From: Bradyrhizobium sp. 200 | Lineage (GTDB): Bacteria > Pseudomonadota > Alphaproteobacteria > Rhizobiales > Xanthobacteraceae | Direction of reading: 5' to 3' | Length of the DNA stretch: 64,000 nt | NCBI RefSeq assembly: GCF_023100945.1 | Contig: NZ_CP064689.1 | Span: 2,834,001-2,898,000 of the forward strand | In this document: piece after piece, positions 32,685-42,112 of the stretch | How the letters are laid out: every line of letters begins with the position of its first letter | How positions within the stretch are numbered: the first letter of the stretch is position 1 | Notes under the pieces: generated by a model | What the model saw: only the letters and a program-made list of their open reading frames with translations | The model's database searches: none | What the model was told of the DNA's origin: nothing | Made by a program: the position numbers and the translations under genes

Positions 32685-33848
32685 ATGAGTAAGCGTACGC
32701 GTGCGTTCGGCCCTGCGGTCCACAACCGCAGGAAACCTTCTCGTAAAGGCGTTCCCCAATATTTCCTCGGCGGTGTCGCGGTCGCAGGCCTCGTGCTGGG
32801 CTGCGCCTGGACCGTTTACACCAATGTGATCGGCGCCAGCATCTATCCGTCCGTGAACCGCGCCGCCTTCGAGGCGCCCGTCGCCAAGAACGCGACCGTG
32901 GTCGCCGCCCGTCCGGCTCGGCCGGCCTTCAACGAAATATTTGCATCGCTGGAGCAACGTCCGCTGGTGATGCCCGCGCCGGAGAACGTCGCGAACTCGC
33001 TGATGTTCAACGAGCGGTTTGCCGCCGCGGCGCCGCAATCTGTCGAGCCCCGGCCCGTCGAAGCAACGAGGTTGGCGGAAGCTTCGCCGCCGGCCGAAGC
33101 GCCGAAGGCCGCCCAGGCACTGAGGCCTGCCGAAGCGGTGAAGCCGAAAGTTTCCGCGCCGGCCACCCAACTCGCCTTGAACGTCCCGGCCACGCCGAAG
33201 CAGGCCGACGCCAAGACGGCGGACGCCAAGACTTCGGAAGCCAGCACGGCGAAGGCGTCCGGCTCCACCGTCCGCGACATGGCGCAGCGCGCCAAGGCTG
33301 CCGTGATGTCGATTGCTTCCAACGAGAAGCAGAACATGGTCGAAAAATTGTGGGGCAAGCAGCAGAACTCGCTGCTCGCCTTCGCATCCGCCGACGCCAG
33401 CGTCACCGGCAGCATCATCGATACGCGAAGCCAGAACCCGATGATGGGCGGCGCTCCGCCCTATGACCGCCAGACCGCGGTCTACGATATCGCCGCCAAG
33501 ACGGTGTATCTGCCCGACGGCACCAGGCTCGAAGCGCATTCGGGCCTCGGCTCCAAGATGGATGACGTGCGCTATTCGCATGTGCGGATGCAGGGCGTGA
33601 CGCCGCCGCACATCTACGAACTGAAGCCGCGCGAGGCGCTGTTTCACGGCGTGCCGGCGCTGCGGCTGACGCCGATCGGCGGCGAGGAAAAAATCTACGG
33701 CCGCGATGGGCTGCTCGCGCATAGCTACATGCTCGGGCCGAGCGGCCAGTCCAACGGCTGCGTGTCCTTCAAGGACTATTACGCCTTCCTCGATGCCTAC
33801 AAGAACAAGGGCATCCGCCGCCTCGCGGTGCTGGCGAAGGTCCAGTAG
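32685..33848 (+). CDS. DUF2778 protein, L,D-transpeptidase-like
   Basis: A 387-residue envelope protein. A basic N-terminus is followed by one helix at about residues 28-50 (FLGGVAVAGLVLGCAW), so it is anchored in the inner membrane with the rest in the periplasm. A long Ala/Pro/Glu/Lys-rich linker runs from about 115 to 200 (ASPPAEAPKAAQ, ADAKTADAKTSE). The C-terminal 150 residues are the DUF2778 domain, ending with HSYMLGPSGQSNGCVSF, in which His345 and Cys359 have the spacing of an L,D-transpeptidase active site. A role in peptidoglycan cross-linking or modification is likely, though the family is little studied. Confidence 0.85.
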   Translation: MSKRTRAFGPAVHNRRKPSRKGVPQYFLGGVAVAGLVLGCAWTVYTNVIGASIYPSVNRAAFEAPVAKNATVVAARPARPAFNEIFASLEQRPLVMPAPENVANSLMFNERFAAAAPQSVEPRPVEATRLAEASPPAEAPKAAQALRPAEAVKPKVSAPATQLALNVPATPKQADAKTADAKTSEASTAKASGSTVRDMAQRAKAAVMSIASNEKQNMVEKLWGKQQNSLLAFASADASVTGSIIDTRSQNPMMGGAPPYDRQTAVYDIAAKTVYLPDGTRLEAHSGLGSKMDDVRYSHVRMQGVTPPHIYELKPREALFHGVPALRLTPIGGEEKIYGRDGLLAHSYMLGPSGQSNGCVSFKDYYAFLDAYKNKGIRRLAVLAKVQ

Positions 33849-33942
33849 GGTAAGCCGCCTCAACGGCGGCCTGGAAACAATGTACGGTTGCGCTTGACGT
33901 CATCTCGGCTATTTTGGTCGCGAGCGATCAGGACTGGTAATC

Positions 33943-34704
33943 ATGACGTTGGTTCAAGACGCAGGCCGATCCCCACGGCGATGGGGCAAGATAGCTCTTA
34001 TTGTCGTAGCCGTGATTTTGGCGATCCCGCTATTCTCGCCGATCGTCCTCCGAACATTCCTGTTCCATCCGTTCTATATTCCGGCTCGCTCGATGATGCC
34101 GACGTTGCTGGAAGGCGACAATTTGTTCGTCTCGAAATATGCCTACGGCTACAGCCGCTATTCCCTGCCGTTTTCGCCGCGTCTATTTTCCGGGCGCATT
34201 TTCGGATCGATGCCGGAGCGCGGCGACGTTGTCGTATTCCGGATGCCGAAAAACGACTCGGTCGATTACATCAAACGCATCGTGGGATTGCCCGGCGACA
34301 CTATTCAAATGCAGCAAGGGCTGCTCTTCATCAACGGCGTATCAGTGCAGCGCGAGCGATTGGTGGATTTCGCCGGTGACGATCCATGCGGGACGGCGGT
34401 CGACGGCCGGACGAAACGTTGGCGCGAAATACTGTTGAACGGCGTGAGCTATGAGACGCTCGATTGCGTCGACAACGGCTTCTACGACAACACGAGTGTT
34501 TACAAGGTCCCGGATGGCCACATCTTCGTGCTGGGCGATAACCGCGACAATTCCACCGACAGCCGGGTGCTTTCGGCGGTCGGTTACATACCGCTGGTAA
34601 ATATCGTTGGCCGCGCAGGTCTCATCTATTTTTCACGGACGCCCGGTGCCGACGGAAACCCTTCGATCGTGCGATCCGAGCGGATAGGCATGCTCGTGCA
34701 TTGA
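33943..34704 (+). CDS. lepB: Signal peptidase I
   Basis: A 253-residue inner-membrane serine protease that removes signal peptides from exported proteins. One helix spans about residues 16-38. The catalytic Ser50 lies in PARSMMPTL, and the general base Lys111 in DYIKRIVGLPGD. The last box, GDNRDNSTDSR, is intact. Length and motif order are normal for the family. There is no lepA, rnc or era next to it, so this is probably a second signal peptidase and not the housekeeping copy. The ribosome site is weak. Transcription may continue from the DUF2778 gene 94 bases before it. Confidence 0.9.
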   Translation: MTLVQDAGRSPRRWGKIALIVVAVILAIPLFSPIVLRTFLFHPFYIPARSMMPTLLEGDNLFVSKYAYGYSRYSLPFSPRLFSGRIFGSMPERGDVVVFRMPKNDSVDYIKRIVGLPGDTIQMQQGLLFINGVSVQRERLVDFAGDDPCGTAVDGRTKRWREILLNGVSYETLDCVDNGFYDNTSVYKVPDGHIFVLGDNRDNSTDSRVLSAVGYIPLVNIVGRAGLIYFSRTPGADGNPSIVRSERIGMLVH

Positions 34705-35180
34705 TTGTGATCTTCGCGCGGCGATAGCCTACTGTCGATGCCGGCGGCAACGGCGCACAGCCTGCCATTCGCCACGGGTGGATCGGCACGGTGGTGCAAT
34801 AGCGTGACACTAGTGGCTGCATTACCGTGCCGGCGCCACAACGCTCGACGTCGCGGCTGCGCCGCTCATTGAACGGCCGCCGCTTCACGCGCTGTTCGGC
34901 TTGTCGTGGACCGGAACCGGAACCGCGTGTTCCCGCAAGCTTACGGTGTTACCCATGCGTATTTTACGGTTGCGTCCGGGGGCTCATTTGCATCTAACTC
35001 CTTGAGACCAAGCGAGCAGTCCGCCTCGCGCCCGAACGTTTGAAGTTTATTGTTAGAGTGAGAACTTGTTTGAGTGAGTGTGCGCAGAAAAAGCAGATTT
35101 GAACTCATGTTTAGATCTCCGTTCCGAGACGCTTCATATGGCGATGGTTGCGGACGCCTTACCGCGAGCTCCCCGCAGTG
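34705..35180. other. Non-coding gap of about 480 bases
   Basis: No gene is supported on either strand. The AT-richer stretch at about 35030-35110 probably holds the promoter of the Crp-like regulator. No clear hairpin with a T-run is seen after the signal peptidase gene. Confidence 0.4.
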
Positions 35181-35957
35181 ATGCCCCCGGCGGGAATGGG
35201 GAATCGCCTTCTTGCAGCATTGCCGGCATCGGACCTCGACCTGCTGAAGCCCGAGCTCGAGGTGATCGCGCTCGATCAGGACGCGGTCATTTCGCGGGCG
35301 GGTGATGCGATCGAGTACGTCTTCTTCCCTTATAGCGGTGCCATCTCGTTGATGATCGAGATGGCGGACGGGCATACAGTTGCCATCGCCGCAGTCGGGC
35401 GCGAAGGGGCGGTGGGTATTCTTTCGGTGCTCGGGCCGTCGTCTGCGGACAATACCGCGGTCGTTCGTGCGGCCGGCACTGCCGCCCGGATACCCGCATC
35501 CCGATTTCACACCGCGTTCAACCGAAGCCCTGCGATACGGCACGCGGTCCAGATTCACGTCAGGGCGATGCTGAAGCAGCTTCAACTCGGGTCGGCCTGC
35601 AATGCGCTTCACCCGGTCGAAGCGCGCATGGCGCGCTGGTTGCTCCAGCTTCGCGACCGCGTCGACCAGGATGTGCTCCCGCTGACCCAGCAGGCGCTCT
35701 CGCAAATACTCGGTGTGCGGCGTACGACCGTAACGCTGCTGATGCGCAAGCTGCGCGCACGCAGAGCGATCAGGTCCGATCGACGAGGCCTGATCGAGAT
35801 CGACCCGGCGCGGCTCGCAGCGGTAGCGTGCGAATGCCACAACGTCATGCATCTCGAAGTCGAGGAGATGTTCACGCTCCATTCGGCCCGATCTCGCGCA
35901 GCGGCTCTGTCCGAAAATCGGCGTATTCCTGGAATTGAATCGGGCGATGCCATGTGA
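35181..35957 (+). CDS. Crp/Fnr-like transcriptional regulator
   Basis: A 258-residue protein from ATG 35181; TTG at 35148 and ATG at 35196 are in-frame alternatives, and none has a strong ribosome site. The N-terminal half is a cNMP-binding-like domain (VISRAGDAIEYVFFPYSGAI and a GREGAVGI segment where Crp has its phosphate-binding cassette). The C-terminal half has a helix-turn-helix near residues 166-192 (LTQQALSQILGVRRTTVTLL). Many rhizobial genomes hold dozens of such proteins with unknown effectors. It stands alone; the next two genes are on the other strand. Confidence 0.85.
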   Translation: MPPAGMGNRLLAALPASDLDLLKPELEVIALDQDAVISRAGDAIEYVFFPYSGAISLMIEMADGHTVAIAAVGREGAVGILSVLGPSSADNTAVVRAAGTAARIPASRFHTAFNRSPAIRHAVQIHVRAMLKQLQLGSACNALHPVEARMARWLLQLRDRVDQDVLPLTQQALSQILGVRRTTVTLLMRKLRARRAIRSDRRGLIEIDPARLAAVACECHNVMHLEVEEMFTLHSARSRAAALSENRRIPGIESGDAM

Positions 35958-36026
35958 GCGCGTTTCTGCGCGACCGCTCGATGTTCCGCACCACGACTTG
36001 CCGCTGCGGCATTCCCGGAAAGCCCA

Positions 36027-36248
36027 TCAAACAGCGGATTCTCCGCCCGATCCGGTTCTCTGCCGCCAATCTCGGCCAAGTGCTGACTGAGATATCGCCT
36101 CGAGCCTCGCAATCTCTCGCAATATCTTCGCGGTCTGGCGCAGATCATTGCGCTCAGGACCCGGCTTCAGCCGTCGTGCTTCGTAAAGAAAGTCCTTGGC
36201 CTGCAGCAGCCAGGTGGACGTTTCATTCGCGATTTGCATTCGCGCCAT
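36027..36248 (-). CDS. Hypothetical protein, 73 aa
   Basis: A short soluble protein that is probably all helix (WLLQAKDFLYEARRLKPGPE, DLRQTAKILREIARLEAI). GGAGGG lies seven bases before the ATG, a strong ribosome site. It overlaps the end of the gene before it on the same strand by 26 bases, so the two are translated together. No family or function is recognised; I believe similar small proteins occur in other Bradyrhizobium. Confidence 0.6.
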   Translation of the reverse strand: MARMQIANETSTWLLQAKDFLYEARRLKPGPERNDLRQTAKILREIARLEAISQSALGRDWRQRTGSGGESAV

Positions 36249-36504
36249 GGTGTCCCTCCATCGCGATCATCGCTTGATCCGTCTCGATGCTTACGCCGGG
36301 GAGCCAGCGCTGCGGCCGCCGGACCCGAATGCTCGGTTCGTCGACCCAGGCTTCCCGCGCGAACCAGGCGTGCTCGGCGCGGCAAATCGGGCAACGGGTG
36401 CGCGAGAAAAACACCGCGCTGCGCCTGAAGTTCTCACGATCAATCTTGATGCCGGTGGGAATCGCGTGTCCGGTTTGCGGACACTTGACCATGACCATAC
36501 CCAT
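36223..36504 (-). CDS. Hypothetical zinc-ribbon-like protein, 93 aa
   Basis: A small protein with AGGAGG just before its ATG at 36504. The first 45 residues carry CPQTGHAIPTGI and, later, RTRCPICRAEHAW. The lone Cys8 and the CPIC pair, with nearby His residues, could bind a zinc ion. There is no signal peptide or membrane helix. The function is not known. The following gene on the same strand starts inside it, so they form a two-gene unit. Confidence 0.65.
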   Translation of the reverse strand: MGMVMVKCPQTGHAIPTGIKIDRENFRRSAVFFSRTRCPICRAEHAWFAREAWVDEPSIRVRRPQRWLPGVSIETDQAMIAMEGHHGANANRE

Positions 36505-37139
36505 GTCGCCTCCTGGAAATTGCTTTATTATCGTCTCTTGCGGAAAAGTACCGGCCGGTTGGAGTACGCCTCTTGTCGGTGCGGGTTACTTGGGGGGGCA
36601 TCGCGCACCTTGTCTGATCGAGCATCGGGCAGTGGGGCTCGTGCTCGCTGCTGGGCTTATTCCTACCGGCCGGATCCCTCCTCAATCGAACCTTGGACGT
36701 TGAGCGCGGCCTTTTGACCGGCTCAATGAAAAACCTTGGCGAAGTGTTTCCTGATCGGCTCACCCGTTTCCGTCGCGCTCAGCGAGACTTTCACTTCGCT
36801 ATCACTCACGGCACGATCATCCTTCTCAGGCGAAAGCATTCCCCGGGACGCTCGCCAGCGTCACGAGAGCTCGCGCTCCGTGTTCGATCAGATTTTGGGT
36901 GAGCCTTTGATTTAGCCCCGACGTTACTCTGGCCGCGAAAAGTCGGACTGTCGGTTCGGTTTGCGACTCTCGCGCAAAATATTTTTTGAAATTGTCAACA
37001 CACACCATCGTATATTTGCGGAGCGGTGTGCATAACAAGGATATCCCAACGGGCGCGAAGTCTTTCCTTCAGCGTGACGTTGCGGCGGGCGCCGGCGTTC
37101 ACTGCGCAACAGAGGACATCCGAGCCGTCTGCCCAAACA
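36505..37139. other. Gap of about 630 bases with no convincing gene
   Basis: Short frames exist on both strands (such as 36693-36902) but none has both a good ribosome site and protein-like composition. It holds the promoter of the small gene pair on the minus strand. Nothing else can be named. Confidence 0.4.
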
Positions 37140-37167
37140 AAAACCCCGGCATCGCTGCCGGGGTTTT
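37140..37167. terminator. Intrinsic terminator of groESL
   Basis: AAAACCCCGGCA (37140-37151) pairs perfectly with TGCCGGGGTTTT (37156-37167) around TCGC. It lies 26 bases beyond the groEL stop codon on the minus strand and can work in both directions. Confidence 0.92.
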
Positions 37168-37193
37168 GCATTCCTTGATAGTGAGTGGCTGGA

Positions 37194-38911
<1,718 letters not shown>

Positions 38912-38928
38912 CATGGCGGGCGAAGCGC

Positions 38929-39243
38929 TTAGGCAGCCTTCTTCTTGGCGGCAGAGGTGTCGAGCACACCCATGATGTCGGACTCCTTCATGATCAGGAG
39001 CTCCTGGCCGTCGATCTTGACCTCGGTGCCCGACCACTTGCCGAACAGCACGCGGTCGCCAACCTTGAGATCGATCGGGATCAGCTTGCCAGCTTCGTCA
39101 CGTCCGCCGGGGCCAACGGCGACGATTTCGCCCTGGGAGGGCTTTTCCTTGGCACTGTCCGGAATGATGATGCCGCCAGCGGTCTTCTCTTCGGCGTCGA
39201 TGCGCTTGACCACGACGCGGTCGTGAAGCGGACGGAAGTTCAT
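38929..39243 (-). CDS. groES: Co-chaperonin GroES (10 kDa)
   Basis: A 104-residue co-chaperonin that caps the GroEL chamber. It opens with [23 protein letters not shown], where the mobile loop that contacts GroEL is [11 protein letters not shown]. It ends in a Lys/Ala tail ([10 protein letters not shown]). Length and motifs are normal. GGAGGA lies before its ATG. It is the first gene of the groESL operon. A degenerate CIRCE-like element and a heat-shock-type promoter candidate lie upstream. Confidence 0.98.
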   Translation of the reverse strand: MNFRPLHDRVVVKRIDAEEKTAGGIIIPDSAKEKPSQGEIVAVGPGGRDEAGKLIPIDLKVGDRVLFGKWSGTEVKIDGQELLIMKESDIMGVLDTSAAKKKAA

Positions 39244-39328
39244 GCAGTCCTCCTAAGTTTCTGAAGATGTTGTCAGAATTGGAAATTTTGGCAGTCCGTG
39301 CCAGCGAGTGCCAGCACGGCTGCGGCTG

Positions 39329-39357
39329 ATTTAGGCCAGACTTGTTCGGGGGACAAG
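39329..39357 (-). promoter_or_regulatory. Candidate heat-shock (sigma-32-like) promoter for groES
   Basis: On the minus strand, CTTG (39357-39354) and CCTAAAT (39335-39329) are 18 bases apart, a fair match to alphaproteobacterial sigma-32 promoters. The transcript would start about 80 bases before groES. The match is short, so this is tentative. Confidence 0.35.
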
Positions 39358-39374
39358 GGCTTCTAGCAGAAAAA

Positions 39375-39401
39375 TTGGCACTCAAATATGACGCCTGCCA
39401 G
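39375..39401. promoter_or_regulatory. Degenerate CIRCE-like element
   Basis: TTGGCACTC-N9-GCCTGCCAG on the plus strand has the 9-9-9 layout of CIRCE (TTAGCACTC-N9-GAGTGCTAA). One arm matches at 8 of 9 positions and the other at 5 of 9. It lies about 130 bases before groES. HrcA control is possible but the weak arm leaves it uncertain. The rest of 39244-39624 shows no gene. Confidence 0.4.
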
Positions 39402-39624
39402 TTTCGTTAATCATGATTAATCCGGCGGGCCAGCCTTCGGACCCCGTATTAGCACGTGCGGTAAGCTGCTGCTAACGCGTGAATTTTCAACAAATCATTA
39501 AACATTTAGGCTTGTGATGGGTGGGTCGCGTGCGTCACATTTCTCTCATGTGAGCGCATCTCCGCCGGGGTGGCTCGGTGTGTGGCCACCACGTGAAATG
39601 CGCTTCCAGCAATGGAGGTTTGGC

Positions 39625-39912
39625 ATGGTCTCGCGGGTTGGAGTTGCTTCCGACGACTTCCGGAAGCAGGTGCTGGGTTACGGGCTGACGACGGCGCAAA
39701 TCCTGTATCGGATGCCGGATCATCCCTCATTGCTGCAGACCTATGTCTGGCAGAACTACGATCTGTTTCCGAAATTCCCGGCGCTGAAGGATTTCCTCGC
39801 CTTCTGGGAGGAAAAGCTCGATGGTCCGCTGTTTTCCGTGACGGTCGCGCATTCCAGGCTGATCAAGCCGGCCGAGCTGCGCGCGATCGACGGCGTGTTC
39901 AGGCTGCATTGA
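39625..39912 (+). CDS. usg: Usg family protein
   Basis: A 95-residue soluble protein from ATG 39625, after a TGGAGG site. It contains GYGLTTAQILYRMPDHPSLL, then YVWQNYDLFPKFPALKDFL and a closing FSVTVAHSRLIKPAE. This closely follows the Usg family of alphaproteobacteria, named for its place upstream of trpF in some species and once thought to be linked to phosphoribosylanthranilate isomerase. No trp gene is nearby here. Its biochemical role is unknown. A palindromic repeat follows it. Confidence 0.88.
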   Translation: MVSRVGVASDDFRKQVLGYGLTTAQILYRMPDHPSLLQTYVWQNYDLFPKFPALKDFLAFWEEKLDGPLFSVTVAHSRLIKPAELRAIDGVFRLH

Positions 39913-39929
39913 GGCTTGCGCCGACCGCC

Positions 39930-40057
39930 GTAGGTGGGCAAAGCCACCGGGTCGCGCGAATGCGCGCCCGATGACAGGCTCCGCGTGCCCACCATGCCGA
40001 CGCAGATATCGCTCTTGATGGTGGGCACGGCGCGAAGCGCGCCTTTGCCCACCTTAC
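39930..40057. repeat. Intergenic palindromic repeat, family A copy 2
   Basis: GTAGGTGGGCAAAG at the left is mirrored by CTTTGCCCACCTTAC at the right, with GTGCCCACCAT / ATGGTGGGCAC inside. It matches the element at 208-300. An extra segment with CGGGTCGCGCGAATGCGCGCCCG has been gained within it, which also occurs in the repeat at 1304-1368. Confidence 0.85.
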
Positions 40058-40107
40058 GAAAAAATTCTGTGTTAGCCTCCCGCCATCAACAAAAAAGGGA
40101 GGTACCC

Positions 40108-40653
40108 ATGGCCAAGCAGAAGGCGGCATCACGACCCGCGGCGCAGCCCGCGGTGAAGAAGAAATGGTCAGGCCACAAGCCAGCAGCCAAGTCCTCTGCG
40201 CGCAAGACCATCAAGAAGGCGAGGGGCGTTGCGGCAGCCAAGTCGAAACTGGCGAAGAAGGCGCGGCCGAAGCAACTCATCGCCATCAGCCATCACCGCG
40301 AAGAGGATTTCAAGGCCGACGGCCTGCGCACCTACGCCAAATATCGCGACCTCGGGATTGCGGACGCGACGCATGGTTTGGCGCAGGCGCATGTGATCCG
40401 GCTGCAGGGACCTTGCAATCCGGCGGAGGTCTCAAAGCTCCACTACCACGACGTCGAATTCCAGATGGTCTACGTGCTCAAGGGCTGGGTGAAGACCTAC
40501 ATGGAAGGGCAGGGCGAGACGCTGATGAAAGAGGGCAGCGCCTGGACCCAGCCGCCGCGCATCAAGCATCTGATCATGGACTATTCCGACGACGTCGAAT
40601 TGCTGGAAGTGATTTTGCCGGCGGAGTTCAAGACGGTGGAATTGGCGAGTTGA
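40108..40653 (+). CDS. Cupin-domain protein with Lys/Ala-rich N-terminal tail
   Basis: A 181-residue cytosolic protein from ATG 40108, after a perfect AGGGAGGT site. The first 55 residues are Lys/Ala/Pro-rich (a histone H1-like tail, such as SARKTIKKARGVAAAKSK) and may bind nucleic acid or be a flexible leader. The rest is one cupin barrel: HYHDVEFQMVYVLKGWVKTY holds the metal-binding His and Glu residues of motif 1, and SAWTQPPRIKHLIMDYSDDV holds motif 2. The substrate is unknown. The combination of a basic tail with a cupin is unusual enough to note. Confidence 0.82.
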   Translation: MAKQKAASRPAAQPAVKKKWSGHKPAAKSSARKTIKKARGVAAAKSKLAKKARPKQLIAISHHREEDFKADGLRTYAKYRDLGIADATHGLAQAHVIRLQGPCNPAEVSKLHYHDVEFQMVYVLKGWVKTYMEGQGETLMKEGSAWTQPPRIKHLIMDYSDDVELLEVILPAEFKTVELAS

Positions 40654-40657
40654 TCTT

Positions 40658-40746
40658 GTAGCCCGGATGGAGCGAAGCGCAATCCGGGGCGCTCTCGCAA
40701 GCTGACATACTGATCCCGGATTGCGCTGCGCTCCATCCGGGCTACG
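40658..40746. repeat. Palindromic repeat, family C copy 2
   Basis: GTAGCCCGGATGGAGCG pairs with CGCTCCATCCGGGCTAC at the other end. It lies between the convergent cupin and nucleoside-transporter genes and ends one base before the latter's stop codon. Confidence 0.9.
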
Positions 40747-40747
40747 G

Positions 40748-41998
40748 CTACGTCATCACCCCGACCACCGCCCCCATCAAACACGTCGTCAGCGTGCCTG
40801 ATACGATCGACTTCAGCCCCAGCGCATTGATCTCCTCGCGCCGTTCCGGCGCCATGGTGCCGAGGCCGCCGATCATGATGCCGAGGCTGGCGAAGTTGGC
40901 GAAGCCGCACATCGCATAGAGCATGATCAGCCGCGAGCGCGGGTCGAGCGCATCAGGCCCAAGTTTTGAAAGGTCGAGATAGGCGATCAACTCGTTGAGC
41001 ACGGTCTTTGTGCCCATCAGGCTGCCGGCCGTGACGGCCTGCGGCCAGGGCAGACCCATCAGCCAGCATACCGGCGCCATCAGGTAGCCGAGCAGCCGCT
41101 GCAGCGAAATCTTGGCGCCGCCGATCTCGGGTAAGAGGCCCAGGATCGCATTGACGAGATAGACCAACGCCACCAGCACCAGCAGCATCGCGACGATGTT
41201 GAGCAGCAATTCCAGCCCGGCCGCGGTACCCTTGGCGATGGCGTCCATGGTCGAGGACGCATCCATGTCAGGATCTTCCAATGACCCGCCGGTGCGCGTG
41301 CCTGAGGTCTCCGGCACCATGATCAGGCTGATCAGGATGGCCGCCGGCGCGCCCAGCACCGATGCGATGACAAAGTGCGCCGCGGCGTCCGGGATCAATG
41401 GCGCGAGGAAGGTGGCGTAGAGCACCAGCACGGTGCCGGCGATGCCGGCCATGCCGCCGGTCATCACCAGGAACAATTCGCTGCGGGTGAGCTGCGCCAG
41501 ATAGGGGCGGATGAACAAGGGCGCTTCGACCATGCCGAGAAAGATGTTGGCCGCGGTCGAAAGGCCCACCGCGCCGCCGACGCCGAGCGTGCGCTCCAGC
41601 AGCCACGCCATGCCGCGCACGATCGGCGGCAGGATGCGCCAGTAGAACAACAGCGTCGTCAGAACGCTCATGACCAGCACGATCGGCAGCGCCTGGAACG
41701 CCAGGATGAAATCCGCGCCCGGCGCCTTGAGATCGAACGGAAGCGCGCCGCCGCCGAGATAGCCGAATACGAAGGAAGTGCCGGCGCGCGTCGCCGCCGC
41801 GATCGTGTTGACGGCGTCGTTGATGGCACCGAATGCCCTTGCCACCGGCGGCAGCTTGAGCAGCACCAGCGCGGTGACGATGGTGACGGCAAGGCCAATC
41901 GCGATTTGCCGCAACGATATCGCGCGGCGATTTTCACTGAGCGACCATGCGATGGCCAGCAACGCCAGCACGCCAAACGCCGATTGCAGTTGCAGCAT
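40748..41998 (-). CDS. Concentrative nucleoside transporter (NupC/CNT family)
   Basis: A 416-residue inner-membrane symporter for nucleosides. GGGGGA lies before the ATG. Hydrophobic helices cover most of its length. CNT marks include VFGYLGGG after the first helices, LERTLGVGGAVGLSTAANIFLGMVEAPL (quoted in part), LFLVMTGGMAGIAGTVL, and a C-terminal MGTKTVLNELIAY segment with the conserved Asn and Glu. It couples uptake to protons or sodium. It stands alone, with divergent promoter space toward the MFS gene. Confidence 0.92.
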   Translation of the reverse strand: MLQLQSAFGVLALLAIAWSLSENRRAISLRQIAIGLAVTIVTALVLLKLPPVARAFGAINDAVNTIAAATRAGTSFVFGYLGGGALPFDLKAPGADFILAFQALPIVLVMSVLTTLLFYWRILPPIVRGMAWLLERTLGVGGAVGLSTAANIFLGMVEAPLFIRPYLAQLTRSELFLVMTGGMAGIAGTVLVLYATFLAPLIPDAAAHFVIASVLGAPAAILISLIMVPETSGTRTGGSLEDPDMDASSTMDAIAKGTAAGLELLLNIVAMLLVLVALVYLVNAILGLLPEIGGAKISLQRLLGYLMAPVCWLMGLPWPQAVTAGSLMGTKTVLNELIAYLDLSKLGPDALDPRSRLIMLYAMCGFANFASLGIMIGGLGTMAPERREEINALGLKSIVSGTLTTCLMGAVVGVMT

Positions 41999-42112
41999 GA
42001 ATCCCCCGCCAACCCCGGCAAGCGATTATGCCAGCGCCGCGCGGCTGCGCAATGCCGTGTTGCGGGGGCCGTCCGTTGACATCCGCATCGCGCTCGTCCA
42101 CCGGTCTTGCCC

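Noticed and set aside
33854..33870. GCCGCC-TCAAC-GGCGGC as a terminator after the DUF2778 gene
   Set aside because: The stem is only six base pairs and no T-run follows, so read-through into the signal peptidase gene is as likely.
36693..36902. A 69-codon frame on the plus strand
   Set aside because: No good ribosome site, no recognisable domain and a basic composition like other random frames in this gap.
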